Shown here: positions 16,503-24,651 of the stretch, piece after piece
Layout of the letters: every line of letters begins with the position of its first letter
How positions within the stretch are numbered: the stretch's first letter is position 1
Assembly: GCA_035307765.1 (NCBI GenBank)
Contig: DATGHU010000041.1
Span: 1-64,000, forward strand
Direction: 5' to 3'
DNA length: 64,000 nucleotides
Source of the DNA: a bacterium
GTDB lineage: Bacteria > Sysuimicrobiota > Sysuimicrobiia > Sysuimicrobiales > Segetimicrobiaceae
The notes under the pieces: generated by a model
Databases searched by the model: none
Seen by the model: only the letters and a program-made list of their open reading frames with translations
Told to the model about the DNA's origin: nothing
Program-made: the position numbers and the translations under genes

Positions 16503-17822
16503 ATGGCTCCTCAAGGTTCGAACGGAGGATGCCCATCGCGGCCGCTCCTCTGGTTGGCGGGGATCTTGATCACTGTGCTCATCGGTTCCGTGTACGTGCA
16601 AGTGTCGGAGGCATCTTCTCCGACGGCTGGCATCACGGTGATAGGCATCGCCGCCGGGAGTACATATCTCGCGATTGTTGAAATGGACGGACTGTCGTAC
16701 GTTGTCGGCGTGGGCGATCGCATCCGGGACTTCACCGTGACCGCCATCTCAGGGAACGAGGTCGTCCTTCGGCGGCACGATCGGACCTTCAGGCTACAAC
16801 TGGCCCGGGCTGAGACTGCTCCGGTCCGCGCGGAGAGAGTCGCGCGCGCCGTCGCAATTCCGACAGTGGCCACTCAAGCTGCGCCGATCGCAGCATCGAA
16901 CATCGCTTCCCCGCCGGCGGCGCAGCAGCCCACAGGAGTCTCCCCCTCCGCGCTACCTCCAACCACGACCGTCACCGCTGTGCGCTTGGGACCGACAGGT
17001 TACCCGGCACAAACCACGGTCCCGGTGTGGGGGGTTCCACTCACGCCGGCTCCTCCGAGCCCACCGGTCATGTCCCCTGGCGCGACTTTGTACACGCCTG
17101 CAGGCACCTCCGCGTACGGGTCCACGAACGCACCGATCACCACGGAGAGCGCGATCGCTCTGGGTGGAGTCACAGGGCTCCCTGTCGCCGCTAGCCAAGT
17201 ACAATCGGCCGCACCGGTGCCCCCCCTGGGCGCGACTTTGTACACGCCTGCGGGCACCTCCGCGTACGGATCCACGAACGCGCCGATCACCGCGCAGAGC
17301 GCGATCTCGCTCCGCGGAGTCACGGCCCTCCCGGTCGCTTCTAACCAAGCGCAATTCGTCGCGCAGGTGTTGCCCCGGCCGACCTCAGGCCAAGCGGGGG
17401 CGATCGCGGCAGCTGCGGCGGCAACCGGAGGTGTCGCGGGCGGTGCGCGGCAGACGTCCACCCCTTCGGCAGTCTCACCGCCTCGACTGGTGAGCGGTGC
17501 GAGCGCGCAGCAGCCGGTTGCGGCATCAGCCAAAATACCCACCCCGGCCCTAGCGGCGGTTGTTTCGGCGCCAGCGCAGGTTCTTCGAGGCAGTGCGCAA
17601 TTGTATCAGGTCAAGGTGGGTCCGATCTCCGATAAGCGCCGCGCCGAAGAAATTGCGAAGCGCTTGACCAAAGCGGGTTTCGCAGCCAAAGTCAGCGCGA
17701 CCAGCGGGGCCCACTACACGGTAACGTTGAATCCTTCGCCGCAGACGGCTGTCGGCCAGAGCCTTGCCATTATTGAGTCCGCTCAGGCGGGCGTGCCGGT
17801 CAAGATCGAACTAGTCCCATAG
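16503..17822 (+). CDS. Membrane-anchored SPOR-domain protein with PilP-like region and Pro/Ala repeats
   Basis: From ATG 16503 the protein has 439 residues. One N-terminal membrane segment (PLLWLAGILITVLIGSVYV) is followed by a small beta domain (ITVIGIAAGSTYLAIVEMDG...GVGDRIRDFTVTAISGNEVV) resembling PilP/GspC-type secretin partners. A long Pro/Ala/Thr-rich linker then holds a 50-residue tandem repeat. The C-terminal SPOR domain (YQVKVGPISDKRRAEEIAKRL...) is of the type that binds denuded peptidoglycan glycans at division sites. The layout suggests a cell-envelope or pilus-associated factor spanning the wall. It stands alone. Confidence 0.75.
   Translation: MAPQGSNGGCPSRPLLWLAGILITVLIGSVYVQVSEASSPTAGITVIGIAAGSTYLAIVEMDGLSYVVGVGDRIRDFTVTAISGNEVVLRRHDRTFRLQLARAETAPVRAERVARAVAIPTVATQAAPIAASNIASPPAAQQPTGVSPSALPPTTTVTAVRLGPTGYPAQTTVPVWGVPLTPAPPSPPVMSPGATLYTPAGTSAYGSTNAPITTESAIALGGVTGLPVAASQVQSAAPVPPLGATLYTPAGTSAYGSTNAPITAQSAISLRGVTALPVASNQAQFVAQVLPRPTSGQAGAIAAAAAATGGVAGGARQTSTPSAVSPPRLVSGASAQQPVAASAKIPTPALAAVVSAPAQVLRGSAQLYQVKVGPISDKRRAEEIAKRLTKAGFAAKVSATSGAHYTVTLNPSPQTAVGQSLAIIESAQAGVPVKIELVP
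17079..17378 (+). repeat. Two tandem 150-bp coding repeats
   Basis: Copies at 17079-17228 and 17229-17378 each encode 50 residues starting GATLYTPAGTSAYGSTNAPI. The first 21 residues are identical between copies; the rest diverges. This is an in-frame duplication within the linker of the SPOR protein and could expand or contract by slippage or recombination. Confidence 0.9.
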
Positions 17823-17860
17823 CTCGGAGTTGCTCAGGGTCCGGACACTAATCGGGAATC

Positions 17861-18064
17861 GCCGGAAACGAACGGTTTCCCTCTAAGAACCGCGCCCCGC
17901 GACGTCGGCGGCATCCAGCGCGTCGCTGGGTGGTCGAACGCACAGGGGCTTGGCACAATCGAGTCCGGAAACTCCTTATCCACTTTGAGAAGCGGATGGA
18001 GAATTATCGCGGGTTGCTGCATTTGGCATATGCCCTCATTATCTATCGACTGGCGGTCCTGTGA
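17861..18064 (+). pseudogene. IS5-family transposase C-terminal remnant
   Basis: One plus frame ends at TGA 18062-18064. It reads RRRHPARRWVVERTGAWHNR and RVRKLLIHFEKRMENYRGLL followed by HLAYALIIYRLAVL. The VVERTxAWxxRxRKLLxxxEK...NYxGLLHLAxxLIxYRxL pattern is the classic end of IS5-group DDE transposases, containing the catalytic glutamate of the Y-(2)R-(3)E-(6)K region. The catalytic aspartates and N-terminal two thirds are absent. The TTGACA box of the next promoter begins 24 bp after this stop, so the old right end of the element must lie close to it. Confidence 0.8.
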
Positions 18065-18087
18065 CGGGGTTCCAAAGGAATAGGGTA

Positions 18088-18143
18088 TTGACATTTTAGT
18101 AAATGGCGTTTATTATACAGCTTGTGGTAAACGCCATTTACTA
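18088..18143 (+). promoter_or_regulatory. Sigma70-type promoter within a perfect 16-bp inverted repeat
   Basis: TTGACA (18088-18093), 17 bp, TATTAT (18111-18116) is a near-consensus housekeeping promoter. The arms TAGTAAATGGCGTTTA (18097-18112) and TAAACGCCATTTACTA (18128-18143) are perfect inverted copies separated by 15 bp. They flank the -10 box and cover the spacer and start site. Each arm contains a partial palindrome TAAAYGGCRTTTA, as expected for two operator sites. The MarR regulator encoded downstream is the obvious candidate ligand, though this is inference. Confidence 0.75.
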
Positions 18144-18156
18144 TAGGGAGACAGCC

Positions 18157-18624
18157 ATGGCACAGCAGAAGATCGACCTGCACGTCAATCCTGCCGACGA
18201 AACCATCCGTATCGGGCCGCTCGCGGTGCGCTTCTTGATCACCGGAGAGAACTCGAGTGGAAGTGTCGCAGTGTTTGAGCTCCTTGTCCCGGCCGCGCAG
18301 CGCCTGGCGGCTCCGGCGCATAGCCACGACCATTACGAAGAGACGATCTACGGCATCGACGGAGTGTTGACCTGGACCGTTGACGGGAGACCTTTCGACG
18401 TCGGGCCGGGGCAGGCACTCTGCATTCCGCGCGGCGCCATTCACCGGTTCGACAACACCGGAAGCCAGAACGTGAGGGCGCTCTGCGTGATCACGCCAGC
18501 CGTACTAGGTCCGCAGTATTTCCGCGAGTCTGCCGAGGTGATCAACCTGGCGGCCGGCGGGCCGCCGGACCGAGCGAAGATGGCGGAAATCATGCGCCGC
18601 CATGGCCTCACCCCGGCACCGTAA
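18157..18624 (+). CDS. Cupin-domain protein
   Basis: ATG 18157 follows AGGGAG and gives 155 residues. An in-frame ATG at 18103 lies inside the promoter and is unlikely. The metal-binding cupin motif 1 is PAHSHDHYEETIYGIDG and motif 2 is PRGAIHRFDNTG, giving three histidines and a glutamate. Single-domain cupins of this type include dioxygenases, isomerases and small-molecule binding proteins. It is first in a set with a second cupin and a MarR regulator under a palindromic promoter, so it may detoxify the molecule sensed by MarR. Confidence 0.8.
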   Translation: MAQQKIDLHVNPADETIRIGPLAVRFLITGENSSGSVAVFELLVPAAQRLAAPAHSHDHYEETIYGIDGVLTWTVDGRPFDVGPGQALCIPRGAIHRFDNTGSQNVRALCVITPAVLGPQYFRESAEVINLAAGGPPDRAKMAEIMRRHGLTPAP

Positions 18625-18674
18625 CAGCGCACTGCGAGCCGGAGTAGCTCATTGACTTGGACTATTCACGACTG

Positions 18675-18711
18675 AGCCTCGTAGACCGGGAATGGCCGAT
18701 CCCGTGAGGCT
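18675..18711 (+). promoter_or_regulatory. Two-step hairpin between the two cupin genes
   Basis: Outer arms AGCCTC (18675-18680) and GAGGCT (18706-18711) enclose inner arms CGGGA (18687-18691) and TCCCG (18700-18704). No T-run follows, so it is not a standard terminator. It could stabilise an mRNA end, attenuate, or be an operator. Confidence 0.35.
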
Positions 18712-18741
18712 GTCATCGGCATGTAGGGGATGAGGAGGAAC

Positions 18742-19254
18742 ATGATGAAGGCTGTTGTGGTGGCTCCCGGCGAGGGACGGTTTATTGCGGTCGGGTGCAC
18801 TGGCGCGGGCGTGACGGTCAAGGCGTCGGAAGCAGAGACCGGCGGCCTGTGCACCGTCTGGGAAGGACGAGTCGAGCCGGGGACGGTCGGCGCCGGGCCG
18901 CATTATCATCGCGGGCGCGACGAGTTCTTCTACGTCCTCAAAGGTGAGGTGGTGCTGCGCATCGGCGACGAGAGACACACGGCTGGAGCAGGCACATTCG
19001 CCTTTGTCCCGCGTGCAACGATCCACGGCTTTCACAATGCGAGCAGTGACAGCGCGATCCTCCTGGTTATGCATCATCCCGCCGGCTTCGAGCGCTATCT
19101 CGAGGAAATGCAGCAACTGGCTGCTCGGCACGGAGGCGAAGAGGAACAGGCCGCACTTGCTGCTCGCTTCGACATGATCCCGGTGCCGGCGTCTACGGGG
19201 CGAGTTGACGGAGCACACACAGTTCACGAACGTAAGAGTGCCACCCGCCGCTAG
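18742..19254 (+). CDS. Cupin-domain protein (quercetinase-like)
   Basis: ATG 18742 follows GAGGAGGAAC and gives 170 residues. Motif 1 is GPHYHRGRDEFFYVLKGEV (two His and Glu) and motif 2 is VPRATIHGFHNAS (His), the full 3-His/1-Glu metal site. The C-terminal extension is helical and charged (RYLEEMQQLAARHGGEEEQAAL). It resembles quercetin dioxygenase-like cupins. It lies 117 bp after the first cupin and 13 bp before the MarR gene, consistent with one regulated unit. Confidence 0.8.
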   Translation: MMKAVVVAPGEGRFIAVGCTGAGVTVKASEAETGGLCTVWEGRVEPGTVGAGPHYHRGRDEFFYVLKGEVVLRIGDERHTAGAGTFAFVPRATIHGFHNASSDSAILLVMHHPAGFERYLEEMQQLAARHGGEEEQAALAARFDMIPVPASTGRVDGAHTVHERKSATRR

Positions 19255-19267
19255 GGCAGGGACGAAC

Positions 19268-19783
19268 ATGGGGCGTAAAACGATCCGTGACCGCACGTCG
19301 AGCCTAACAAGTTCACCGGTCGAAACGAGAGATATGCGCATCGGCGCATTGTTGCGCGTACCGGCGCAGGCGATCCAGCGCCGTCTCATCAAGGAGTTGA
19401 ATGCAGCGGGTTTTGAGGAGCTACGCGTGCCGCATATGGCGGTGCTGCAATATCCGAGCCCGGATGGGGTTCGCCCAGGCGTTCTCGCCGAGCGCGCGGG
19501 CATGAGCAAGCAGGCCATGAACCAGCTACTCCGGAGCCTTGAAGGCCTGGGCTATATCGTCCGGTCCGACGCACCCGACGAGGGCCGCGCGCGAATTATC
19601 CGCTTGACCAAACGCGGTCGCGCTGCGTACTCAAGAATCTCCGGCATACTCCGCGATATCGAGCGCGAATGGAGCGTTGAGCTTGGACCAGACCGTTTCG
19701 CCCAGCTCAAAGAGGTGCTATTCCGCGTCTGGGAGAGCCCGTTGACCCGCTCGCAGGCGGGAACGGCACAAGGGACTGAATAA
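19268..19783 (+). CDS. MarR-family transcriptional regulator
   Basis: The start is taken at ATG 19268 after GGCAGGGACGAAC; a longer frame would overlap the cupin. The 171-residue protein has a winged helix: VLAERAGMSKQAMNQLLRSL is the recognition helix-turn-helix and DAPDEGRARIIRLTKRG the beta wing with the family Asp and Arg residues. MarR dimers usually repress neighbouring genes until a small aromatic or oxidant binds. The inverted-repeat operator at 18097-18143 is a likely target, giving feedback on the two cupins and itself. Confidence 0.85.
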   Translation: MGRKTIRDRTSSLTSSPVETRDMRIGALLRVPAQAIQRRLIKELNAAGFEELRVPHMAVLQYPSPDGVRPGVLAERAGMSKQAMNQLLRSLEGLGYIVRSDAPDEGRARIIRLTKRGRAAYSRISGILRDIEREWSVELGPDRFAQLKEVLFRVWESPLTRSQAGTAQGTE

Positions 19784-19966
19784 GCACTAAGGTTTTTGGG
19801 GTAGATTCTAACATCGACAAGAGATTCCTACGACCTGTAGCACGCACTCCACCCTCTTTCCTACTCGTTTCTCACCGTTCCCGCACGGTCACAAGCCCCG
19901 CTCGTGTAGCGGGGCGGCTGACAGCAGACCTCCACATGAATCAGGAGTGCACGCTGGGCGAAACCG

Positions 19967-20244
19967 GTGTCACATACCGCCTGGCTCCTCGGGGGCAAGG
20001 TCCGGGGCGCCGTCCTCCGGCCGATCCGGGGTCGCACAAACGTCGCCCGATTCCTTATCGGTGTCACGGCGCGTTTCGCACCGGCCGGCGCGCGGTACGC
20101 GGTTGCGGATGACAACGGCAAGCCCACGCTGTTGGTTCCCGCAGTGATGGCACGCCAGCTGTCGTCGTCAGCATCGACGTTGATCGGGCGCGGATCCGCA
20201 ATGTCTGGGCCATCGGCAACCCGGACAAGTTGGGCGCCGTGTGA
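19967..20244 (+). pseudogene. C-terminal remnant of an ECF41-type sigma factor (SigJ-like)
   Basis: The plus strand reads LLGGKVRGAVLRPIRGR, then VARFLIGVTARFAPAGARY and AVADDNGKPTLLV. After a one-base shift near 20130 it reads DGTPAVVVSIDVDRARIR and NVWAIGNPDKLGAV before a stop. This is the SnoaL-like C-terminal domain of ECF41 sigma factors, which normally ends in the NPDKL motif. The sigma2/sigma4 DNA-binding regions are missing and the frame is broken, so it is dead. The remaining bases between 19784 and 20342 show nothing else recognisable. Confidence 0.65.
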
Positions 20245-20342
20245 GCGGTTCGCCTGAGGTGTCGGGGGCAGGACCCTGATGTCCCCATGGGCAGAGACCT
20301 AGAGCCTGCGGGCATTGGCCTGCTCGCGAGGAAGGTTTTGCC

Positions 20343-20356
20343 TACTGCATGCAGTA
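20343..20356. promoter_or_regulatory. Perfect 14-bp palindrome upstream of the GntR gene
   Basis: TACTGCATGCAGTA is fully symmetric, ends 9 bp before the GntR start codon and is followed by TATAC. GntR/FadR-type regulators bind short palindromes and often autoregulate, so this is a likely autoregulatory operator. It could also be read as a -10-proximal site. The pairing with this regulator is inference. Confidence 0.5.
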
Positions 20357-20365
20357 TACACATTT

Positions 20366-21070
20366 ATGGCCCGACTCACCGGCACCCTGAAGATACAGCG
20401 GTCTGAGCCAGTCACGGTCCAAGCGCACCGCACCCTTCGCCAGGCGATTTTGCAACAGCGCTTCAAGCCGGGGCAGCGCCTCATCGAAACGGAGCTGGCA
20501 GAGATGCTCGGCGTGAGTCGGACCCCGGTCCGGGAAGCCCTCTCCAAGCTGGAGTTCGAGGGTCTTGTCGACCTCGTCCCCACGGGCGGGGTCATCGTAA
20601 GGAATAGCGAAGAAGAGTTTGAGGAAATCTACGGGCTGCGCCAGCGCGTGGAAGGCTATGCCGCCAACGTGGCCGCCCGCAGAATCCGGCCCGAGGAACT
20701 CACCGCAATCGAGAAGGCATGCGATCGGGCGCTGGCCGCGTTGGACAGCACCTCCTTGGAGGAGCGCGCCGCGCTCAACAACGCATTCCACCAGCTGCTG
20801 ACGGAATCGTCTCACAGCCGGCGGCTGATCCGTTTGGCCAACAGTTACCGGGAGTATTTTCTCAGCCACCGCACGCTGCAGTTCTACGACCGAGAGACGG
20901 CCGTGCGCCACCACACGCAGCACCGGCAGATCGTCGAGGCCCTCCGCCGGCGTGACGGCGACCGAGCGGAGCGCTTGCTCGCGGCGCACTTCCAGAGCGC
21001 GCTCGTGATCATCCGCGCCGCCCTCGGATCCGGAGGAGCGGGTTCTCCCGCCCCCGAGGGGAACCTCTGA
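20366..21070 (+). CDS. GntR-family regulator, FadR/FCD subfamily
   Basis: ATG 20366 gives 234 residues. The N-terminal winged helix has QAHRTLRQAILQQRFKPGQR, LAEMLGVSRTPVREALSKLE and the wing LVDLVPTGGVIV. The C-terminal FCD domain shows the metal-ligand histidines in FHQLL, HHTQHRQI and AAHF. Such regulators sense carboxylic acids or amino acid derivatives. It precedes and overlaps the amidohydrolase gene (stop and start share bases), so it should control the amidohydrolase/acyl-CoA dehydrogenase/M20 operon. Confidence 0.85.
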   Translation: MARLTGTLKIQRSEPVTVQAHRTLRQAILQQRFKPGQRLIETELAEMLGVSRTPVREALSKLEFEGLVDLVPTGGVIVRNSEEEFEEIYGLRQRVEGYAANVAARRIRPEELTAIEKACDRALAALDSTSLEERAALNNAFHQLLTESSHSRRLIRLANSYREYFLSHRTLQFYDRETAVRHHTQHRQIVEALRRRDGDRAERLLAAHFQSALVIIRAALGSGGAGSPAPEGNL

Positions 21071-22269
21071 AAACCGTCCTGCGCTGCGGCCGCGTCATCG
21101 ACGGGACCGGCCAGCCGCCGCTCGACGGGGCCCTCATTCTGGTCGAGGACGGCGTGATCGCGGCCATCTGCCCGGCGGGGTCCGTCGACGGTCCAGCGGA
21201 TACCCGCACAATCGACCTGCGAGCATCCACCGTGCTGCCGGGACTGATCGACGCGCACGATCACCTCTGCTTCGACTGGACGGATCCGAAGGAGCTCCTG
21301 GAGCGAGAGCCCGACACCTGGTCGGGTCTGCGCGGCGCCGCGAACTGCCGGAAGATATTGCGGGCGGGGATTACGACCCTCCGCGTGATGGGCGAGAAAA
21401 ATCATATCGATCTGCTCCTCCGCCGGGCGATCCGGGACGGAATGATCGAGGGCCCGCACCTCCTGGTTAGCGGGCAAGCCATCACAATCACCGGAGGGGT
21501 GCAGAGCTGGTTCCCGGGCAACGGCGTAGACAGTGCCCCAGAAATTCGCACGCACATCCGCCGGCAGGCAAAGGCGGGCGTCGATCTGATCAAGATGTTT
21601 GCGACGGGGAGCGCTGCGACCCGTGCGGTGAACCCGCTCACCCCCTGCTTCTCGCGCGATGAGATCGTGACCGCGGTGGAGGAGGCGCGTCGGGTGAACC
21701 TGCCGCTGGCGGCTCACTGCCACGGCGGGACCGCCGCGCGCGACCTGGTCGACGCGGGCGCGTTCTCCATCGAGCACGGCGCCTGGCTCGACGACGATGT
21801 GCTCGCGGAGATGGCCCGCCGGGGGACGTTCCTCGTGCTCACGTCGGGGTACGCGCACGTCGTGGCCCGGCACGCCGGCGCGACGGCAACGCAGCGCGAT
21901 CGATGCCTGGCGATGATCGAGGCGTACCGCCGGACCACGGCGCAGGCTCGCGAGCGCGGTGTGCGAATCGGCATCGGCACGGATGAGAACCACGGCGACC
22001 TGGCGATCGAAATGCAGAACCTCGTCGAGGGTGGGTACACACCGATGGAAGCCATCCAGGCGGCGACGAGCTGGAACGCGGCGATCTGCCGCCTCGCGGA
22101 GAGCGCTGGATCGATCGAGGTCGGCAAACGCGCGGACGTGATCGCCGTTGAGGGCGACCCCCTCTCGGACATCCGCGCCGTACAGCGCGTCCGGTTCGTC
22201 ATGAAGCAGGGGACGGTGCATCGGCATGATGCGTCGGAAGGAGAGGGCGGGCCATGGACTTCCGTCTGA
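21067..22269 (+). CDS. Amidohydrolase (imidazolonepropionase/Xaa-Pro dipeptidase-like), probable CTG start
   Basis: The conserved first strand of this family (KTVLRCGRVIDGTGQ) is encoded from 21070, but no ATG, GTG or TTG precedes it in frame before the regulator gene. The only plausible initiator is CTG at 21067-21069, overlapping the GntR stop as CTGA and preceded by GAGGGGAAC. A GTG at 21154 would delete the first beta strands. The 400-residue protein has the metal site LIDAHDHL, the lysine segment DLIKMFATGS, LAAHCHGG, SIEHG and the terminal aspartate in GTDENHG. It likely hydrolyses a cyclic amide or N-acyl amino acid. Confidence 0.75.
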   Translation: MKTVLRCGRVIDGTGQPPLDGALILVEDGVIAAICPAGSVDGPADTRTIDLRASTVLPGLIDAHDHLCFDWTDPKELLEREPDTWSGLRGAANCRKILRAGITTLRVMGEKNHIDLLLRRAIRDGMIEGPHLLVSGQAITITGGVQSWFPGNGVDSAPEIRTHIRRQAKAGVDLIKMFATGSAATRAVNPLTPCFSRDEIVTAVEEARRVNLPLAAHCHGGTAARDLVDAGAFSIEHGAWLDDDVLAEMARRGTFLVLTSGYAHVVARHAGATATQRDRCLAMIEAYRRTTAQARERGVRIGIGTDENHGDLAIEMQNLVEGGYTPMEAIQAATSWNAAICRLAESAGSIEVGKRADVIAVEGDPLSDIRAVQRVRFVMKQGTVHRHDASEGEGGPWTSV

Positions 22270-23462
22270 CCGAAGAGGACCGCGCACTTGTCGAACGTGC
22301 CCGCGGGCTCGGGGGCGAGTTTGCCACACGGGCGCGCGAATACGATGAAGCCGCGGCGTTCCCGGAGAAGGACTTCGATCAACTGCGCGCAGGGGGCCTG
22401 CTCGCGCTGACGGTGCCGACCGCGCTGGGCGGCCACGGGTTCTGGCAGGGCACGCGGTTTCTGCCGTTTTACTTGGTGCTCGAGGCCATCGCCTCCGGGG
22501 CGGCATCGACCGCCCAATTGCTCCAGGTTCACTCCCATGCCAGCGGGATCGTCGCCTACCTGGGGAATGAGAAGCAGCGCCGCCGGATCCTGGGCGACGT
22601 CGCCGCGCGAGGTGCCCTCATCGCCTCCTGCGGGAGCGAGACCGATCCCGCCCGGATCAGCTCGAGCACGGTCGAATCGGTCCTGCGTCCCGCGGACGGC
22701 GGCTTCCGTCTTTCCGGGGTGAAGCATTTTGGCTCACTGGCCCCCGCCGCGGACTACTATCTGATCTATGTGCTGGCGCCGGGCACCCGCACCGTGGCCG
22801 AGGGGTATACGACCGTGATCGTGCCCAAGGGGACACCCGGCGTGTCTCTGGAAGATACGTGGGACACCATGGGCATGCGGGCGACGATCAGCTGGAGCCT
22901 ACGCCTCAACGACGTCTTCGTCCCTGTCGAGAACGTGATCGGCGAGCCGGGCGACTGGGTGCAGCGGGACCCGCGCACGTTCACCCTCGGATACGTAGCC
23001 AACCACCTCGGCACGGCGCAGGGGGTGTTCGACTTCGTCCGGCGGTATGTCCAGGAGCGCCCCTTCCTGGCGAAAGACGATGTGACGGCCTGCACCCTTG
23101 GCGAAATGGACGCCGCGCTCCAGGCCACCCGCACGTCGATGTGGTACGCCGCCTGGCTGTGGGAGCAGGGCCGGTACGACGACGCCGAACTGGCCTCGAT
23201 GCGCGCCCTGCACACCTCAAAGCAGGCGGCGATCATGATCACGACCAAGGCGTTCGACGTCTGCGGCGCGCGCAGCGCTTTCAAGACGCTCCCGCTCGAA
23301 CGCGCGCTCCGGGACGTGCGCACGTTCACCCTCCACTTCCGCGAATCCCAGGTCTTGCGCATGCTGGCCGACGCCGATCTCGGCGGCGCGTTTCACTCGA
23401 AGCAGAAGTACGGCCCGAAGCTTCCGCCCGAGGCTCTGAAATCTCTTCGCGTATCGACGTAG
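22254..23462 (+). CDS. Acyl-CoA dehydrogenase-family flavoprotein
   Basis: ATG 22254 overlaps the amidohydrolase end by 16 bp and gives 402 residues. Domain order is typical: N-terminal helical domain (FRLTEEDRALVERARGLG), FAD-contacting middle segment (SCGSETDPAR...FRLSGVKHFGS), and C-terminal helical bundle (LGTAQGVFDFVRRYVQERP, ICGA-like VCGARSAF). It resembles the DszC/nitroalkane-oxidase-like branch as much as true fatty acyl-CoA dehydrogenases, so a monooxygenase role is possible. The overlap indicates translational coupling in a catabolic operon. Confidence 0.8.
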   Translation: MDFRLTEEDRALVERARGLGGEFATRAREYDEAAAFPEKDFDQLRAGGLLALTVPTALGGHGFWQGTRFLPFYLVLEAIASGAASTAQLLQVHSHASGIVAYLGNEKQRRRILGDVAARGALIASCGSETDPARISSSTVESVLRPADGGFRLSGVKHFGSLAPAADYYLIYVLAPGTRTVAEGYTTVIVPKGTPGVSLEDTWDTMGMRATISWSLRLNDVFVPVENVIGEPGDWVQRDPRTFTLGYVANHLGTAQGVFDFVRRYVQERPFLAKDDVTACTLGEMDAALQATRTSMWYAAWLWEQGRYDDAELASMRALHTSKQAAIMITTKAFDVCGARSAFKTLPLERALRDVRTFTLHFRESQVLRMLADADLGGAFHSKQKYGPKLPPEALKSLRVST

Positions 23463-23490
23463 CGCAGGCCGGGCAGGGACAGCCGTGGGG

Positions 23491-24651
23491 ATGACGGAGC
23501 GGATTTACCGAGTTCTCGCCACGCGCCAGCGGTCCATGGTTGAGGAACTCGGAGCGTACGTGTCCGCCGAGAGCGGCTCGCGGGACAAGCCGGGGGTCGA
23601 TCGCGCGGGGCGACTTGCCGCAGACGCTCTGGCCGCGACCGGATTCGCCGTCGAAACCGTGCCTCAGCCGTCGTGCGGCGACCACCTGGTTGCGCGCAGG
23701 GCGGGCGGCGGGCGCGGCCGCCTGCTCGCCCTGCTCCACCTGGACACGGTCTGGCCGCGGGGGACGCTGGCGAACAACCCGTTTCGGGTCGAGGGCGGAC
23801 GGGCGTACGGCCCCGGGGTCTTGGACATGAAGGGCGGGTGGGTGGTGCTCTTCTCGGCGCTGCGCGCTCTGGGGGAGATGGAGTGGGACGGGCTCGCGGC
23901 GACCACGGTGTTCCTCTGTGGCGACGAGGAACTGGGGAGCCCGACAGGCCGGGCGTGGATCGAGCGCGAGGCGCGGCGTGCCGACTGGACCTTGGTCATG
24001 GAGCCTGCCCGGGAGAATGGCGCCCTGGTCGTGCAACGCGGCATGGTCGGGGCCCTGTCGCTGGAGGTGAGCGGTATCACCGCGCACACCACCGCGCCGG
24101 AGCGCGGGGCGAGCGCCGTCCACGCGCTCGCCCACAAGATCCTGGAACTGGAGGACCTGACCGACCCCGTGCGCGGAACGCTGGTCACCGTCGGCGTCGC
24201 CGCTGGGGGCAGCGCCCGACAGGTGATCCCGGACCGGGCGACCGCCAGCGTCGATGTGCGCGCCCGCACCGCGGGTGACGCCGAGGAACTTCTGCGACGC
24301 ATCCAGATCATCGCCGGCGCCCCCCACGTCTCGGGGACGTCCGCACAACTCGCAGGGGGGATTACGCGGCCTGCGTTTGAACGCACCCCGGGGGGAGAAC
24401 GGCTGCTCCAACTGGCGCAGGCCTGCGGCCGGGAGATCGGTCTCGCCCTGGACGGAGCGGCTACCCAGGCGGGGTCCGACGGCAATTTTACCGGCGCGCT
24501 GGGGATCCCGACGCTTGACGGTCTCGGCGCAGAAGGCGGGCACGCTTGCAGCCGGAATGAGTTCGTACTCGTCGAGTCGTTACCACGGCGGGCGGCGCTG
24601 CTCGCGGGGTTGATCGCGAAGCTTCCCCCCTCGGATACCGCGAGGGGGTAA
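23491..24651 (+). CDS. M20-family carboxypeptidase (glutamate carboxypeptidase/CPG2-like)
   Basis: The start is ATG 23491 (GTG 23485 also possible); 386 residues. The zinc-site motifs are LLHLDTVWPRG, GPGVLDMKGGWV (bridging Asp), CGDEELGSP (base Glu and ligand Glu) and a late histidine in GAEGGHACSRNEF. The dimerisation domain follows the GDEE segment (LEVSGITAHTTAPERG). This is the carboxypeptidase G2 pattern, releasing a C-terminal amino acid such as glutamate from N-acyl conjugates. It is the last gene of the GntR-led operon. No export signal is visible. Confidence 0.85.
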   Translation: MTERIYRVLATRQRSMVEELGAYVSAESGSRDKPGVDRAGRLAADALAATGFAVETVPQPSCGDHLVARRAGGGRGRLLALLHLDTVWPRGTLANNPFRVEGGRAYGPGVLDMKGGWVVLFSALRALGEMEWDGLAATTVFLCGDEELGSPTGRAWIEREARRADWTLVMEPARENGALVVQRGMVGALSLEVSGITAHTTAPERGASAVHALAHKILELEDLTDPVRGTLVTVGVAAGGSARQVIPDRATASVDVRARTAGDAEELLRRIQIIAGAPHVSGTSAQLAGGITRPAFERTPGGERLLQLAQACGREIGLALDGAATQAGSDGNFTGALGIPTLDGLGAEGGHACSRNEFVLVESLPRRAALLAGLIAKLPPSDTARG

